A stretch of 64,000 nucleotides of DNA from Hippasteria phrygiana (GCA_037893225.1 JAZGUH010000731.1:372001-436000), one strand, 5' to 3'. Positions 11,188-23,260 are shown, counted from the first letter of the stretch. The notes: generated by a model from the letters alone, not told the origin. Numbers and translations are program-made.

Positions 11188-12453
11188 CTACAAGAACAAT
11201 GTTACAGCATATTTAGAAAAATTGAGCTAAAGGCCCGCCTTCTTCAGAAAAAATCTCCTTATCAAGGCGGATTTTGGTTTTCGTACACCATGCGAAAAAT
11301 TTTGGAGAAAAACGTGAATGATGAAGCAAAAACGTCGAAGCAAAAATGCAATTTGAGGCTATGGATAGGAAGTACACAAATAGAAAGAAAGATTGCAGTG
11401 ACGTTATGTCAGAAAGAAAGAGTAGAGTGGTTCTTAGAAAAACTGGGGGAATTATTTCCGGTTTTAGGCCTATTGGTATCTCAGGATATATATAAGTTCG
11501 AGATAGAACCACATACTTCCTTTTTTTTCTAAGTTTAGCTTTCACCGCAAACCTGTCTGTTCGCGTAAATCCGGTATCAATTGAATACTCTACCCATGAT
11601 GCATTACAACACAGTTGTGCTTTTATAACGAACACGCTAATTTTTGTCAGTGGCATAACCTTTCACCTCATCTCAACCCCAACCTTATCCTAAAACCTAA
11701 CCGCATCCCTAATCCCAGTTTCACCCTAATCCCCACCCTTACCCTATGTTTCTCATTGTTTTGGTGAACGGGGCCTTCTGAGCATGCGCAATATAATCAA
11801 CAAGTCGGATTGTTAGTGAGTCTGATATTCATGCGACTCCAGTCTCGTGTATGGCGGTATAGCAATAGGGAACTACAAGAAGTTCCTTATTACTGACAAA
11901 AAGGTCTAGCAATTACCCTTTTTCGGATATGGCGGACACAATAGGAGGGCGTTATTTGATTTGGGTAAACCTTTTGTACCATACAAAAGGTTTACTCCAA
12001 AAATAGGTTTACCAGAAAGAAATCATAATAGTAATAATAATAGTCTGTAACTTTGCACGCTAGACTTAATACTGATGTAAGCTGCTCGTCGAATTTTGTA
12101 AGGCGTTATTCGACTGTTGCGCTCTTTCCCGACTCATACCGGTACTTTAGGAGAAGGAAATAATCCGAAGGATGATGCTGTTCCGCACCTTCCTTGTCCC
12201 AATAATCTATGAGACCATAGACGGTATATTCGTCCGAATTAAAAAGATATGAAAGCTACTCTGTTATATTTAATTGCATGTCAATTTTTAATTGTTATTT
12301 TCCCCTTAAACGAATTGGTGTAAGCGTTTATTTAAAAAAACACTCTTATAAAAGAGAAAATTAAAATTGTCTCCAATCTGATATCCAGCTATCAGCATGA
12401 AACTAAAATGTTGCCTTTGATTTGTATGGTTCTCTCTTCTTCCTTCGCCTTAC
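11188..12453 (-). other. Intron of predicted 175-aa protein gene
   Basis: The boundaries are GTAAGG at the 12453 end and TGTAG at the 11188 end. It contains a degenerate CCCTAA-like tract at about 11670-11750 next to an ACCCATGATGCATT motif that recurs at 12897. No additional exon with matching phase was found. Confidence 0.45.
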
Positions 12454-12783
12454 CACCTGCTTCCGATTTGGATATTCTCCCATATGCCCACCGTCCACCG
12501 TTGCCTTGGCACAGCCCCCAGTATTCCTCGGGAACAAGTCACTGAACGCATCCCCGGATAGTAGAGCGGCAAGACGGACGACGTAAGAGTGCGCAGGAGG
12601 AGCACCTTGCAGTTCTTCTTGAGCTGTATCTTGTCTGATCTCTTGAGAATCCGGAACGCCTGGTTGATGCTGAGGATTGAGATGAGGAGGGTGGATGACG
12701 TAGGCGTGATGTTCACCGTCAGGCCTACCAAGATGTTGTTCCCCTGTGACACCAAAGGTATCAATATGAGGGGTGTCCTCAAA
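12454..12783 (-). CDS. Predicted 175-aa membrane protein, middle exon
   Basis: The proposed exon runs from an ATTCTCAG acceptor to a GTAAGG donor and is exactly 330 bases (110 codons), phase 0 at both ends. The product is hydrophilic and rich in Pro, His, Gln and Asp (for example VIHPPHLNPQHQPG). A second frame is also open and has higher GC at third positions; I prefer this frame because it uses G-starting codons more and joins both neighbours in phase. An alternative acceptor lies at 12795-12796 but would break the phase. I do not recognise the domain. Confidence 0.45.
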
Positions 12784-13049
12784 CTGAGAATTATCTGACA
12801 AAGGGTAAAGGTATAACAGTCAATCAAGAAAGCAAAGTGCAATTTTGGACAGTTTGATATGAATTTCCGACCTGCATTAAAATCGGACTCTTTAGTACCC
12901 ATGATGCATTGTAACTAAATTATTGATCATTAACACAAGCCACGTTTCCATCGGTATAACCCTACAACCCCATCCTAACCCTTAATCTAACCCTATCTTG
13001 AACCTTAACCCTGACCCTAACCCTATCTTTACCATAATCCTTAATTGTA

Positions 13050-13224
13050 CCCAGCATGTGGGACCAAGGGGTACACCCAATACCCTATACACACTCCAGA
13101 CTATAGTTACCTAACACCCCCCCCCCCCCCCCCCCCCCCCCCAAAGTATATCTTAAAAGAATTCCTGAGATTCTTGGAACACATGCATGACCAACACAAA
13201 AGGGGGGTCCCTTTGCCCCATATC
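13050..13224 (+). repeat. Dispersed repeat family B, copy 1
   Basis: It has GGGTACACCCAATACCCTAT, then ACACTCCAGACTATAGTTA, a C homopolymer, GAATTCCTGAGATTC, GACCAACACAAAAG and a CCCCATATCG end. The same order appears at 48340-48555 and, reversed, at 56530-56735. The C-run length differs between copies. Confidence 0.75.
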
Positions 13225-13903
13225 GTACTCTATTTGCACCACCGCTTTGTTCGGGCTCCAGAGTCTGCTAGGTTTAGATATGGGCGAGAGATTAGAGCAT
13301 AGAAACCGGAGCCCGAACAACAAACCGTTGGGGTGGGTGTGGGTGGGAAAACAAAAACGAAATGGCGACCACCTGAGCTGGTCCGAATCCTCTTTCGCTA
13401 GCATGAACTTGCTTATTTTTCAAGTTAATAGTGTTATTTAAAACCCTCCATATATACAAAGACGATACAGAAGGCACTAAAAATCAAATCAATACATACA
13501 CACTTATACATGTGCGTTTGTATAGTTATTAAGACCGCGGACCGGAAATAAAGAGGACAAAAGGGTCCGTTATTGTGTCAAGGCCCACTTATGAAAACCG
13601 CGCACAAAACCAACGGGAGGCCCCCGAAAAAGTTAGAGTACAAACAAAAGAGGGACAATAGGAGCCCCGCGACTGCCGGCGCCCACACACCTATGTGCGT
13701 GTAGGCCTATGTGTGTGCAGGCACGAATTACATAATTACATAATTTACGCTTCTCCCTGCCGCTTATCCTAGCCGCGACCAGACTGAACTGTGATAGTGT
13801 CTCTTCTGCCCTCTACGTCGCGTCAGTGCAAATAGTACTCTATTTGCACCACCGCTTTGTTCGGGCTCCAGAGTCTGCTAGGTTTAGATATGGGCGAGAG
13901 ATT
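13225..13903 (+). repeat. 69 bp direct repeat pair
   Basis: Bases 13225-13293 and 13835-13903 are identical by eye (starting GTACTCTATTTGCACCACCG, ending TGGGCGAGAGATT). Immediately before the second copy, 13776-13836 is shared with 24838-24898 (starting CGACCAGACTGAACTGTGAT). The arrangement suggests insertion or segmental copying of element pieces. Confidence 0.7.
13545..13680 (-). repeat. Dispersed repeat family A, reverse copy
   Basis: Read on the minus strand it follows the family order: CTATTGTCCCTCTTTTGTTT, then CTCTAACTTTTTCGG and TTGGTTTTGTG. It is more diverged than the copies in the DCST intron. Confidence 0.65.
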
Positions 13904-14059
13904 CTTCGCTCCGAACCAAGATAGCGAAGCCACTCCCTTTCCCTGGCTGTTAGACCCCCTAAATACCACCCATACCTCACCCATACCTCACCCTTACCTC
14001 ATCCGGTAATGCGGGATATTTACTTGAAGCATGCGCAAACAGGGCCATCAGCTCACTGC

Positions 14060-14235
14060 TAACGCGCCTTGCGAACAAATTGCACCACCTTGTAACCAAT
14101 ATGCACCTGAATCGTGTCAACGCAGCCTGCGAACCACCGTCCAACCACATCAACCACCGTTCCACGTGGAACGCGCAAAATCCGAGACAAACAAACATCA
14201 CCACACAAACCCCACATGCACCCTGTGGATACATG
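14060..14235 (+). repeat. Dispersed repeat family C, copy 1
   Basis: It shares TCGTGTCAACGCAGCCTGCG, CCACGTGGAACGCGCAAAAT and GAGACAAACAAACATCACCA with the element at 61274-61445. In that better-preserved copy the ends are inverted repeats; here the ends are not clear. Confidence 0.6.
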
Positions 14236-14656
14236 TACGTCAGCATGATACATGGCTATACAAAATAACGGCTTGGAGCTCCTAAAGGTTGAATAACTTT
14301 GAGTTTCTCAGGCTTCTCTTTGATACGGACGCTCCCGACAATGACAACTCACCTGCAGGCGCACCCTTCAATCCAGGATTCCAACCAGCCAATGCGAATG
14401 AAATGAATGAATGAACAAAAAATGTCTCAATTTGTCTAAGTACCTTTGCATAAAAGATGAGTTTTTGCCAGTCTTGTTAAATCACCTGTACCATGCCGGC
14501 TTGGTTTTTTTTTTTGTTTTTTTTTTTGTTTTTTTTTTTTTGGCAGCCAGTCATGGCCAGGCCCAGTATTGTGAAAATTTCAGACCAGTTCCGTGCACAA
14601 TAAAGTAGTTGTTGCGGTGTCTTGTCAAATTTTGACTGAAAAACGCTCGTACTTAC

Positions 14657-14704
14657 CTTGCCTGCAAGGCGGAGCTTAAATGCATCATTGTCCTCATCAG
14701 TCAT
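14657..14704 (-). CDS. Predicted 175-aa membrane protein, first exon
   Basis: An ATG in a fair context (A at -3) starts a 16-codon frame, MTDEDNDAFKLRLAGK, that runs directly into a consensus AAG/GTAAGT donor, phase 0. The short acidic start, good donor and matching phase with the 12454-12783 exon support a first coding exon. The total predicted protein is 16 + 110 + 49 = 175 residues. No promoter element was identified upstream. Confidence 0.45.
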
Positions 14705-15103
14705 ATTTCTCCGGAACAAAATGCCTTAACCCAATATATTACATTCCTACATGCGTGGCAATCCGTGCATACTAATATTTGAAAAGGCGAACATGAAGAA
14801 GAGAAGTATAGCAAGCCCAGCAAACCACTCAAATGCTGTCAATTTAAAAGCAAAGTAGATGGTCCACTTTATTAGCTTCACTCATTTCTTTTAATTCTTG
14901 AGATAATTTTTTATTCGCTGAATACGATTGATTTCTGTCAAGATAGCAAATCATTATTGCAAAATTGCATTTACGTTAAAGGTTAGAACTGCCACCGAGT
15001 TCAGTGTGTGGTTATCAGAAATATGAAATACCATGTGTTTCATGTATTTCAATTTTCCTCCAATTAAATTAGCAGATGTACACTAAGTCTTATTTAAATC
15101 ATT

Positions 15104-15432
15104 TACAAAGAAACTGACAGGAGCGGGATTCGAACCTGCGACCTCCAAGCTACCGTACAGGCCGCTCTACCAACTGAGCCATCCCGCCCCATGCCAGCGG
15201 TCTCCCAAATTGTCAGCATCGTTGCTCGGGTGAGCGCTAGCCAGAAGTCAAAAACCCAGAATGCCGTATGGCCAGGGGCCACACCCATTTTTACGATACA
15301 ACATAGGAAGCGACATTGTGAGGATCACTCAATGAGTGATACGACTTCTGAACCCAAAACTCGTCAAACAATCCACAACGAAAACCGACCACAGGCAAAC
15401 CCGGACACACCTTCAAAGCGAACAAAGAAACT
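15104..15432 (-). mobile_element. SINE-like element with tRNA-derived end
   Basis: Minus-strand bases 15190-15116 resemble a tRNA: the A box is TGGCTCAGTTGG and the B box GGTTCGAATCC, both matching pol III promoter consensus, and the D arm (GCTC/GAGC) pairs. The anticodon arm does not fold well and the acceptor stem has mismatches, so it is not a functional tRNA. About 240 bp of non-tRNA sequence (15191-15432) precedes the tRNA part in minus-strand order. ACAAAGAAACTG occurs at both ends (15104 and about 15421) and may be a target duplication or part of the family, since the 2.5 kb relative has a similar motif. Confidence 0.65.
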
Positions 15433-17880
15433 GGAAACAGTATAGGCCTACTCTATTACATGTGGCATTGAAGAAAACCAAAATGTATAATACTTTTACT
15501 TAGGCCTATATACAAACTGGCTGATCTCCAGAAATTTACACTCTGGCGGTTTTATTTTAATTGAACACCTCAGTTCTTTACACACCAGCGTCCTAACTCA
15601 TGCAGTGTACAATCATGCATGTACATATCGTCGGGTAATCTCATGGCTGCCTTCACTCAAGCGCGCGGATTTGTAATTTCCACCTGAAACATAATACTCC
15701 ATATTAATTGCCTTCTGGCCTATCTTCATTTTCTCTTTTATCTGGAGTTATTGTCTATCTGTGGGTGATCTTGCTAGAAAGTGTGTGTAAGTGGAGATAT
15801 ATTCTGCATCCCCACAAACCCGAAATGATGTGGCTGCTGTCACTAATCAATACTTCTTTATGTCGACAATGTTTCATTGGATTATACTGAACCATAAAAA
15901 GTTTGGATGTCACGAATACGCGTACACCATTTGCGAAACTCTTCTGATGTTTTCCTGTGCGCGAATATTATTGCTTTGAAAACATAAATTGAATATAAAA
16001 TCAATTATGATGCGGAAAGTTGTAAAGGCGGAATAGTAAGTACGTAAAGACACTAGCTGTCAACCAAGGTTATACCTTTCAATTTACATTCGGAAGAATA
16101 GAAATATCTCACATGCTCACTCATCATCCTTCTCGTTATTATTATTATTATTATTGGCCGTTTCTGAAACTTTTCCGAAACAGCCTTTGTTTTCGCCAAG
16201 TTTTTTTTTTTTTTTTTTTTCTTTTTTTTTTTCCGTCAGCCAAATAGCACACGTTTTCTTTCGTACCGGCACTTTGGCTACTTGTATGCTGCCGATTGGC
16301 TTTAAATGTGGCAGACACTTAGACTAACTGCTCAGAATGTATGCCGAACATGTACGTCATGATAAACGTCATCACGTGATTTTTATGAATTTTGAAATCT
16401 GAAAATCGTAACATCCTTTTCAATATATCTAGCGAACAAAACGAGATATTTTGAAAATTCTTTGTGTTATAGCTTTGGTATGTCTCAAAGATATGCCCTA
16501 AAAGGGAGAAAATGTGTGACGTCATGACGACATCACCAACAATGTTTTTTTTTTTTTTTTTTTAACACATATGAGGATAGGTCCGATCGTCATGAAAATT
16601 GGTGGGTAGGTAGATACTGCCACCAGCATGCAGAAGCCGAAGTGACGTCATGATGACTTCATCGGCTAATTTTCTATATTTTTCTTTATTTTGAAATTTC
16701 ATTTCAATCACCAAACTTTACACAAAACGAAACAGCCCTGTGTTTGTCCACAAACACTGTACCGTTCGTCGAGTTATTTGTCGTTATTCTTTGCCATGCT
16801 GAATGGAGTCTTTAAAATACTTACCCTACTGGTCTCTGGAAAGCGCCACACAAATATTTCGTATACACTTATTTGATGTCTAAATAAGCTTCAGCTGCGA
16901 AACGGAAACCAGCTGCACTACAGGAGTTTCTCCGCGGATTTTAACGACACGTCTGCCTGCACGCAAACCCGAAAAATATTTCCCCCAGGCATGACAAACT
17001 GGATCACGCGGATCGCGCAATCCTTCAACGGGCAAAGCGGCGCGATGAACTTTAAAAATCCGGAAACACGACCTCAAAAACCGCACCCAGGGTGACCGCG
17101 GGCTAGCCAAATTATGAATAATCCATTCATCAAGGTCAAACTCAATCATTGATGGTCTCCCCCGGAAAGTCGGGGGAAAATGATCGAAAAAGTCAAGAAA
17201 AAGCCAAGACCCGCTTGGAGGAATATCCGAGACCTTCGTGGAAGTAAAGAACCGAGCAAAGAACGGTAGAATCGATTCTTTCAGAGCGTGTTATACAAAA
17301 GATTTTAGAATCGAATACATTGTCGAGCCGATCCGCTGAGAAACAGCGACTTCGTTTTAGCGGAAGCAAACAAAAATGGGGACAAAAGGGTCTCGGAACC
17401 AAGACTATACAAAACGCGGCAATAAAACCGAAGAATGCTAACAATGGACGTTTCCCGGCCGGTCGGTTCCAACTGGTGCGGAGCGCTGTCTTAAACGGAA
17501 TTGCAGTTTGATCGAGAGAGGATGTTTTGCAAACAAGCTAAAGGGAAAACACGAGGCGTCTGGAAACTCCTGCGGCATCACGAGAAAGAAAACACTTCTG
17601 AGTACACACGATGGCACACATTTCTATAAGCAGAATACGGGCGGCGAGAGGAAAGGAACTCGGGATTTAGCTGGGAACAAAGAATATACAACCATACGGT
17701 TCGCCAAGCGAATGATACAAAATATTGGGGATGATCTGACCAAATCCTGCAACATCAACCGATTTTCCCCCTTTTATGAACGAGTAAATTTACGGTATAT
17801 AAAGGTGTAGTCTCCTCGAAGACCGTGACCCAAATGTCCATGGAATTTAGGCAGGCTGCTTGAGACAGCACGAACCATTG
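15433..17880. other. Stretch without recognised genes
   Basis: It contains an ATT microsatellite (16137-16155), T-rich runs near 16199-16240 and 16543-16563, and two TGACGTCATGA-type motifs (about 16517 and 16642) in what looks like an old inverted-repeat element. The segment 16880-17880 is compositionally different (GC-richer, few TAs) and may be a remnant of a larger transposon, but I could not identify motifs. Confidence 0.45.
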
Positions 17881-17889
17881 GGTGGCCCG

Positions 17890-18780
17890 CCATCCATCAT
17901 AAAATACCATTTTCATAGGGCTTTTCTCTGTCTCAAAGTCTCAAAATCACAATGACGTGTTCGAACTGGAGGCCCGTTCTCCACTATAGTATTCTCACAC
18001 GTATTTGTTTTTTTTTTTCGGTATTATTTTTTTTAATTTTTTTTTTTTTACCAGAAGGCTTTACTCTGCTTCTAAATATCACAATCAGAAAGGTGCGCTT
18101 AAATATGAAAGCAGGTCACACAGAAAGTAACATAAAAATTTCATTTCAGAGGGTCTTTCTCTGTCTGAAAATATCGAAATCACGATAGCGTGTCCAAATT
18201 GGATGGCCCAGGCCGCCCTCCACCATGGCGCATAAAAACTTAATTTTCAGAGGGCCATGCTCTCTCTGAAAATACCACACTCACAGTAGTGCGGTCCAAA
18301 TTGGGTGGTCCATCCTCCACCAAGGTACACAAAATGTCGTTTTCAGAAGATTCTTTCTCTGTCTGAAAGTATCGAAATCACAATGGTGTGTGCAAAATAA
18401 TGGAGAGGCAAATTCCTCCATCATGGCAAATAAATGAGTCATATGCAGAGGTCTTTCTGTCCAAAAGTATCACCCCCGCAATGGTATGCTCGATTTGGGA
18501 GGCTCGTCCTCCCCATGTACACAACGCTCCATTTTTTAATTTTATGTATTTACAGAGTCCATTTTCTCTCTGTCGAAAGGCGCCGCATTCATAATCGCAT
18601 GTTCAAACCACGAGGCCTGTCCTCCACTATGGTACACAATTAATGTTGTATTTACAGAGACAATTCCTTCTCTGTCCAAAAGTGCCACACCCATAATGGC
18701 ATGTTTAACTCACAAGGCCTGTCCTCCACTATGGCACCCATTTGTTATTTTAATTGTTGTAATGTTCTATTTACAGGGAC
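17890..18780 (+). repeat. Tandem array, diverged flank of about 100 bp units
   Basis: Successive units contain CCTCCACCATGG, then ACATAAAA or ACACAAAA, TTTTCAGAGG, TCTCTGTCTGAAA and a CACACTCA-type block. Units are about 95-110 bp and well diverged. This is the left shoulder of the 78 bp array. Confidence 0.75.
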
Positions 18781-20340
18781 AATTTCTTCTCTGTCTGTAT
18801 GTTTAACTCAAAAGGCCTGTACCCCACCGTGGTACACATATATTTCAGTTACCGAGGCAATTTCTCCTCTGTCTGTCTGTTCAAACTCACAAGGCCCGTA
18901 CTCCACCACGGTACACATATATTCCATTTACAGAGGCAATTGCACCTCTGTCTGTCTGTTCAACTCAAAAGGCCTGTACTCCACCATGGTACACATATAT
19001 TTCATTTACAGAGGCAATTGCTCCTCTGTATGTTCAACTCAAAAGGCGTGTACTCCACCATGGTACACATATATTTCATTTACAGAGACAATTTCTTCTC
19101 TGTCTGTATGTTCAAACTTACAAGGCCTGTACTCCACCATGGTACACATATTTCATTTACAGAGGCAATTTCTCCTCTGTATGTTCAACTCAAAAGGCCT
19201 GTACTCCACCGTGGCACATATATTTCATTTACAGAGGCAATTTCTTCTCTGTCTGTATGTTCAAACTTACAAGGCCTGTACTCCACCGTGGTACATATAT
19301 TTCATTTACAGAGGCAATTTCTTCTCTGTCTGTATGTTCAAACTTACAAGGCCCGTACTCCACCGTGGTACACATATTTCATTTACAGAGGCCATTTCTC
19401 ATCCGTCTGTATGTTCAACTCAGAAGGCCTGCACTCCACCATGGTATACACATATATTTCATTTACAGAGACAATTTCTTCTCTGTCTGTATGTTCAACT
19501 CCCAAGGCCTGTACTCCATCATGGTACACACATATTTCATTTACAGAGGCCATTTCTTCTCTGTCCGTATGCTCAACTCAAGGCCCGTACTCCACCATGG
19601 TACACATATTTCATTTACAGAGGCAATTTTACTTCTGTCTGTATGTTCAATTCACAAGGCCTGTACTCCACCATGGTACACATATATGTCATGCACAGAG
19701 GCCATTTCTTCTCTGTCTGTATGTTCAAATCACAAGGCCTGTACTCCACCATGGTACACATATATTTCATTTACAAAGGCAATTTTACTTCTGTCTGTAT
19801 GTTCAATTCACAAGGCCTGTACTCCACCATGGTACACATATATTTCATGCACAGAGGCCATTTCCTCTCTGTCTGTATGTTCAAATCACAAGGCCTGACT
19901 CCACACATATATTTCATTTACAGAGGCAATTTTACTTCTGTCTGTATGTTAAATTCACAAGGCCTGTACTCCACCATGGTACACATATATTTCATATACA
20001 GAGGTCATTTCTTCTCTGTCTGTATGTTCAAATCACAAGGCCTGTACTCCACCATGGTACACATATATTTCATTTACAAAGGCAATTTTACTTCTGTCTG
20101 TATGTTCAATTCACAAGGCCTGTACTCCACCATGGTACACATATATTTCATGCACAGAGGCCATTTCCTCTCTGTCTGTATGTTCAAATCACAAGGCCTG
20201 ACTCCACACATATATTTCATTTACAGAGGCAATTTTACTTCTGTCTGTATGTTAAATTCACAAGGCCTGTACTCCACCATGGTACACATATATTTCATAT
20301 ACAGAGGTCATTTCTTCTCTGTCTGTATGTTCAACTAACA
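18781..20340 (+). repeat. Tandem array, 78 bp units (about 20 copies)
   Basis: Units follow CAAGGCCTGTACTCCACCAT, GGTACACATATATTTCATTT, ACAGAGGCAATTTCTTCTCT, GTCTGTATGTTCAA. Most are 78 bp with some at 69-75 bp. The unit is stop-free on the plus strand, so all three frames stay open over long distances (545 codons in one, 536 in another, 213 in the third). The end of the array shows a 303 bp higher-order block repeated exactly twice (about 19723-20330). This is a minisatellite; a protein product is not supported by any recognisable domain. Confidence 0.9.
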
Positions 20341-21780
20341 AGGCCTACCATCCGCCATGGTACGCATATATTCTATTTACAAATGCAATTGCTTTGTATG
20401 TTCAAATGACGAGGCCTGTCCTCCCCATGGTACACAAATGTTTCATTTACAGGTGGCAACTTCCTCTCTGTCTAAAAGTACCACACTCATGAGAGTATGC
20501 TCAATCCACGAGGCCTGTCCTCCACCATGGTACACATATATTTCATTTACAAAGGAAATTCCTTTGTATGTTCAAATGACGAGGCCTGCCCTCCACCATG
20601 GTACACAAATGTCTCATTCACAGATGGCAACCATGCACTTCTCTGCATAAAAGTACCAAACTCATAATGGTATGCCCAACTGGCGAGGCCTGTCCTCCGC
20701 CATGGCACACCAATGTTTCATTCATAAAGGCCAATTCTTCCCGTATCATCCTTTTGTTTTTTGTCTCAAAGAATCAACATCGCAAGATTGTACCCAACCA
20801 AGGTACAGTAAAGTATGATTTTCAGAGGGTTTTTCTCTGTCCCAAATATCACACTCAGAATGTGGTGTTTGACTTTACAGTCCTCCAGCCAGGTACATAA
20901 AAATGTCATTTCCAGAGGATTGGTGTCTGCTGCTAATATCACAATCAGAATGGTGTGTTGGAATACAGAGGCATTTGACTGTACCGTCCTCCAGCAAGGT
21001 ACATAAAATGTCATTTTCAGAGGGTTTTCTCCGTCTGAAATATTACGCTCAGAATGGTGTGCTAGGTGTGTGACTTTACCGTCCTCTAGCAAGGTACATA
21101 AAAATGTCATTTTCAGCGGGTTTTTCTCCGCCTCAAATATCACACTCAGAATGGTGTGTTGGAATATAACTCCAACAGTCCTAAATCCTCCGTTTTTAAT
21201 ATGATTTTCCACACACCCTAGGGAGTTAGGGTTAAAGGTGTCTGACTTTACCATCCTCCAACAAGGTACATCAAAATGTCATTTTCAGAGGGTTTTTCTC
21301 TGCCTCTAACATTACACTCAGAATGGTGTGCTGGAATATAAAGGTATCTGACTTTACCACCCTCCAACAAGGCACATCAAAATGTCATTTTCAGAGGGTT
21401 TCCCTCTGCCTCTAATATCACACTCAGATTGGTGTGTTGGAATATAGAGGCGCTTGACTTCTACCATCTTCCAGCAAGGCACATCAAAATGTCATTTTCA
21501 GAGGGTTTTTCTCTGTCTCTAATATCACACTCAGAATTGTGTGTTGGAATATGGAGGGGTTTGACTTTACAGCCCTCCGGCGAGGCACATAAAAATGTCA
21601 TTTTGAGAGGGTCTCAAGATATCACACTCAGAATGGTGCGTTCGAATTGAGAGACCCGTCCCACGGTAGATACAATTGTTTTATTTTCAGAGGGCTTTAC
21701 TTGTCCTAAAGCATCACGCCTACAAAAGGAAGGGTGTTCAAATTTTGAGGCCCTTCCTCCACCCAGGCACATTTGCAGTA
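20341..21780 (+). repeat. Tandem array, right flank of about 100 bp units
   Basis: Units of about 95-120 bp alternate GAGGCCTGTCCTCCACCATG or CAGCAAGGTACATAAAA with TGTCATTTTCAGAGGGTTTT and TCACACTCAGAATGGTGTG. They keep the block that the 78 bp units lack. The array ends at a T-rich run at 21803-21825. Confidence 0.8.
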
Positions 21781-21825
21781 GGAATTTTCTTTTGTTTGCA
21801 TTTTTTTTTTTTTTTTTTTTTTTGC

Positions 21826-23260
21826 ATATTATTATTATTGTTTTTTTCTTTTTGCTCATAGTTCTGGGCCGTGAATTATAGCTACTTTGAAAGAGCAGGG
21901 CTCCAGAATCTAGAATCTGCAAAAATATTTAAAATAGCCCAAGGGGTTCTCGAAATACATCAAATCTAAGGACGGACAACTTGTGTCATTTTTTCTTTTA
22001 CTTTAGAGGACAAATGCCATTTTATGTATTTCCTTATAGCGGCCACGGCTCCAAGAAAATCACATAATCACAAGACATTTTCTCCCAGTCTCCATAATGG
22101 TTTATTTGCTTTCATCCCTTTTTGGCAGGCATGTTATGTATGCATTCTTCCAATAACATATATGACTTCAGATGTTCATAAATAATTTCAATGTCAATTT
22201 ACATAATTAACCCCAAAGGGCGCAAAAAGTCAGCTTTGAAGGGATGTGAATATCTTTCTTTGACACATAGACTCACTGGCATCATAGAATCGGCAGAGGA
22301 CATTTTAGGCAGTCTCTGAAAATAACTCTTTAAGATCTACGTACAAAATTTGCATAATTCATTAGGTTTGGAAAAATAAATTATTACCATTTCGAAATAA
22401 CTGCAGTTTCACCGGAGATACTGTGTAGAAGACATTCATTCAGGGTAAAGTACGTTTGTGCAAAACCCATTTTCAACACCTACGTGAAACCTATCAGTAA
22501 TTGTGTGGTCAATGCTTAGAAAATTATTAAAATGAAATATATATATATATATAATATATTACAAAATGCACATAGCTTCCGCTGCGGGCGCGAACCCCAT
22601 TTCGGGAACAAAAGTCATCTGTATTAAACAACGGCTAGGCCTAATCCTTCAGAAGAACCATCTTGCGAGGGGCATGTAGATTTAAGTCTACTCCAGATTT
22701 TGGGCCATAATCCCTGTAATGATTGAAACGTTCTATTATAAATATCCTCGTTGTGCCCACCAAGAGCGCATGAAAATTCATGAGTGCCATTTTAATAAAA
22801 ATAGAATCACAGCAATTAGCAGATGACTCTACGTTGTCATAGTCAGAGGTAAACCCTCAACTTTTTATGAACTGTAAATAATTCATGACATCTTTAAGCC
22901 ATGACGATCAGCCGTGACGATCAGCCGTGAAAGGCAATTCTGAATTTATTATTATGATGTATGCGGCAGTATTGCGTATATAAAAAATACAGCAGGTTCC
23001 AGTTCGTGTGAGAAAATGGATATTAGACTGGTACCCAAGCGCACCCAACAGTACCAGCGCGCAGCAAGTTACACAGCACCTGTCTGAACCATGCATTCTA
23101 TCAGATTATCGGCTAAAAAGCTGCCTAACAAAAGTATATTTCCTGAAGCCACTTCATAACCAATATCATCCGAATTTAGCTATTTGCGATATCTATCTGC
23201 TGCTTATCAAGATGGATCTCAAACGATACCCATTTTCAAAGTGAAAGTTGAGCGCGAAAT
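21826..23260. other. Stretch without recognised genes
   Basis: AT-rich DNA with an AT microsatellite (about 22537-22560) and a doubled 15 bp motif GACGATCAGCCGTGA at about 22904-22932. Nothing coding was seen. Confidence 0.5.

Larger units (their letters stand above)
12784..14656 (-). other. Intron of predicted 175-aa protein gene, repeat-rich
   Basis: The intron contains a degenerate telomere-like CCCTAA tract (12955-13035), dispersed repeat B (13050-13224), a 69 bp direct repeat (13225-13293 and 13835-13903), a reverse copy of repeat A (13545-13680), the repeat C copy at 14060-14235, and a T-rich tract at 14503-14542. Confidence 0.45.

Noticed and set aside
11005..11656. Open frames of 175 codons (plus) and 147 codons (minus) at 11.0-11.66 kb
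   Set aside because: The plus frame is low in coding-like composition and overlaps the well-supported minus-strand last exon; the minus frame has no splice-consistent partner.
12450..12902. Alternative minus-strand frame over the middle exon of the 175-aa gene
   Set aside because: It has high GC at third positions but few G-starting codons, a hydrophobic composition resembling no known domain, and does not join the flanking exons in phase. Not fully excluded.
15116..15190. Functional tRNA gene on the minus strand
   Set aside because: A and B boxes are good but the acceptor stem has several mismatches and no proper anticodon arm forms; it is the head of a SINE-like element.
18701..20409. 545- and 536-codon open frames as protein-coding genes
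   Set aside because: They are overlapping frames through a stop-free tandem repeat, with no domain, no flanking exons and three frames open at once. Kept as a repeat and a finding, not as CDS.
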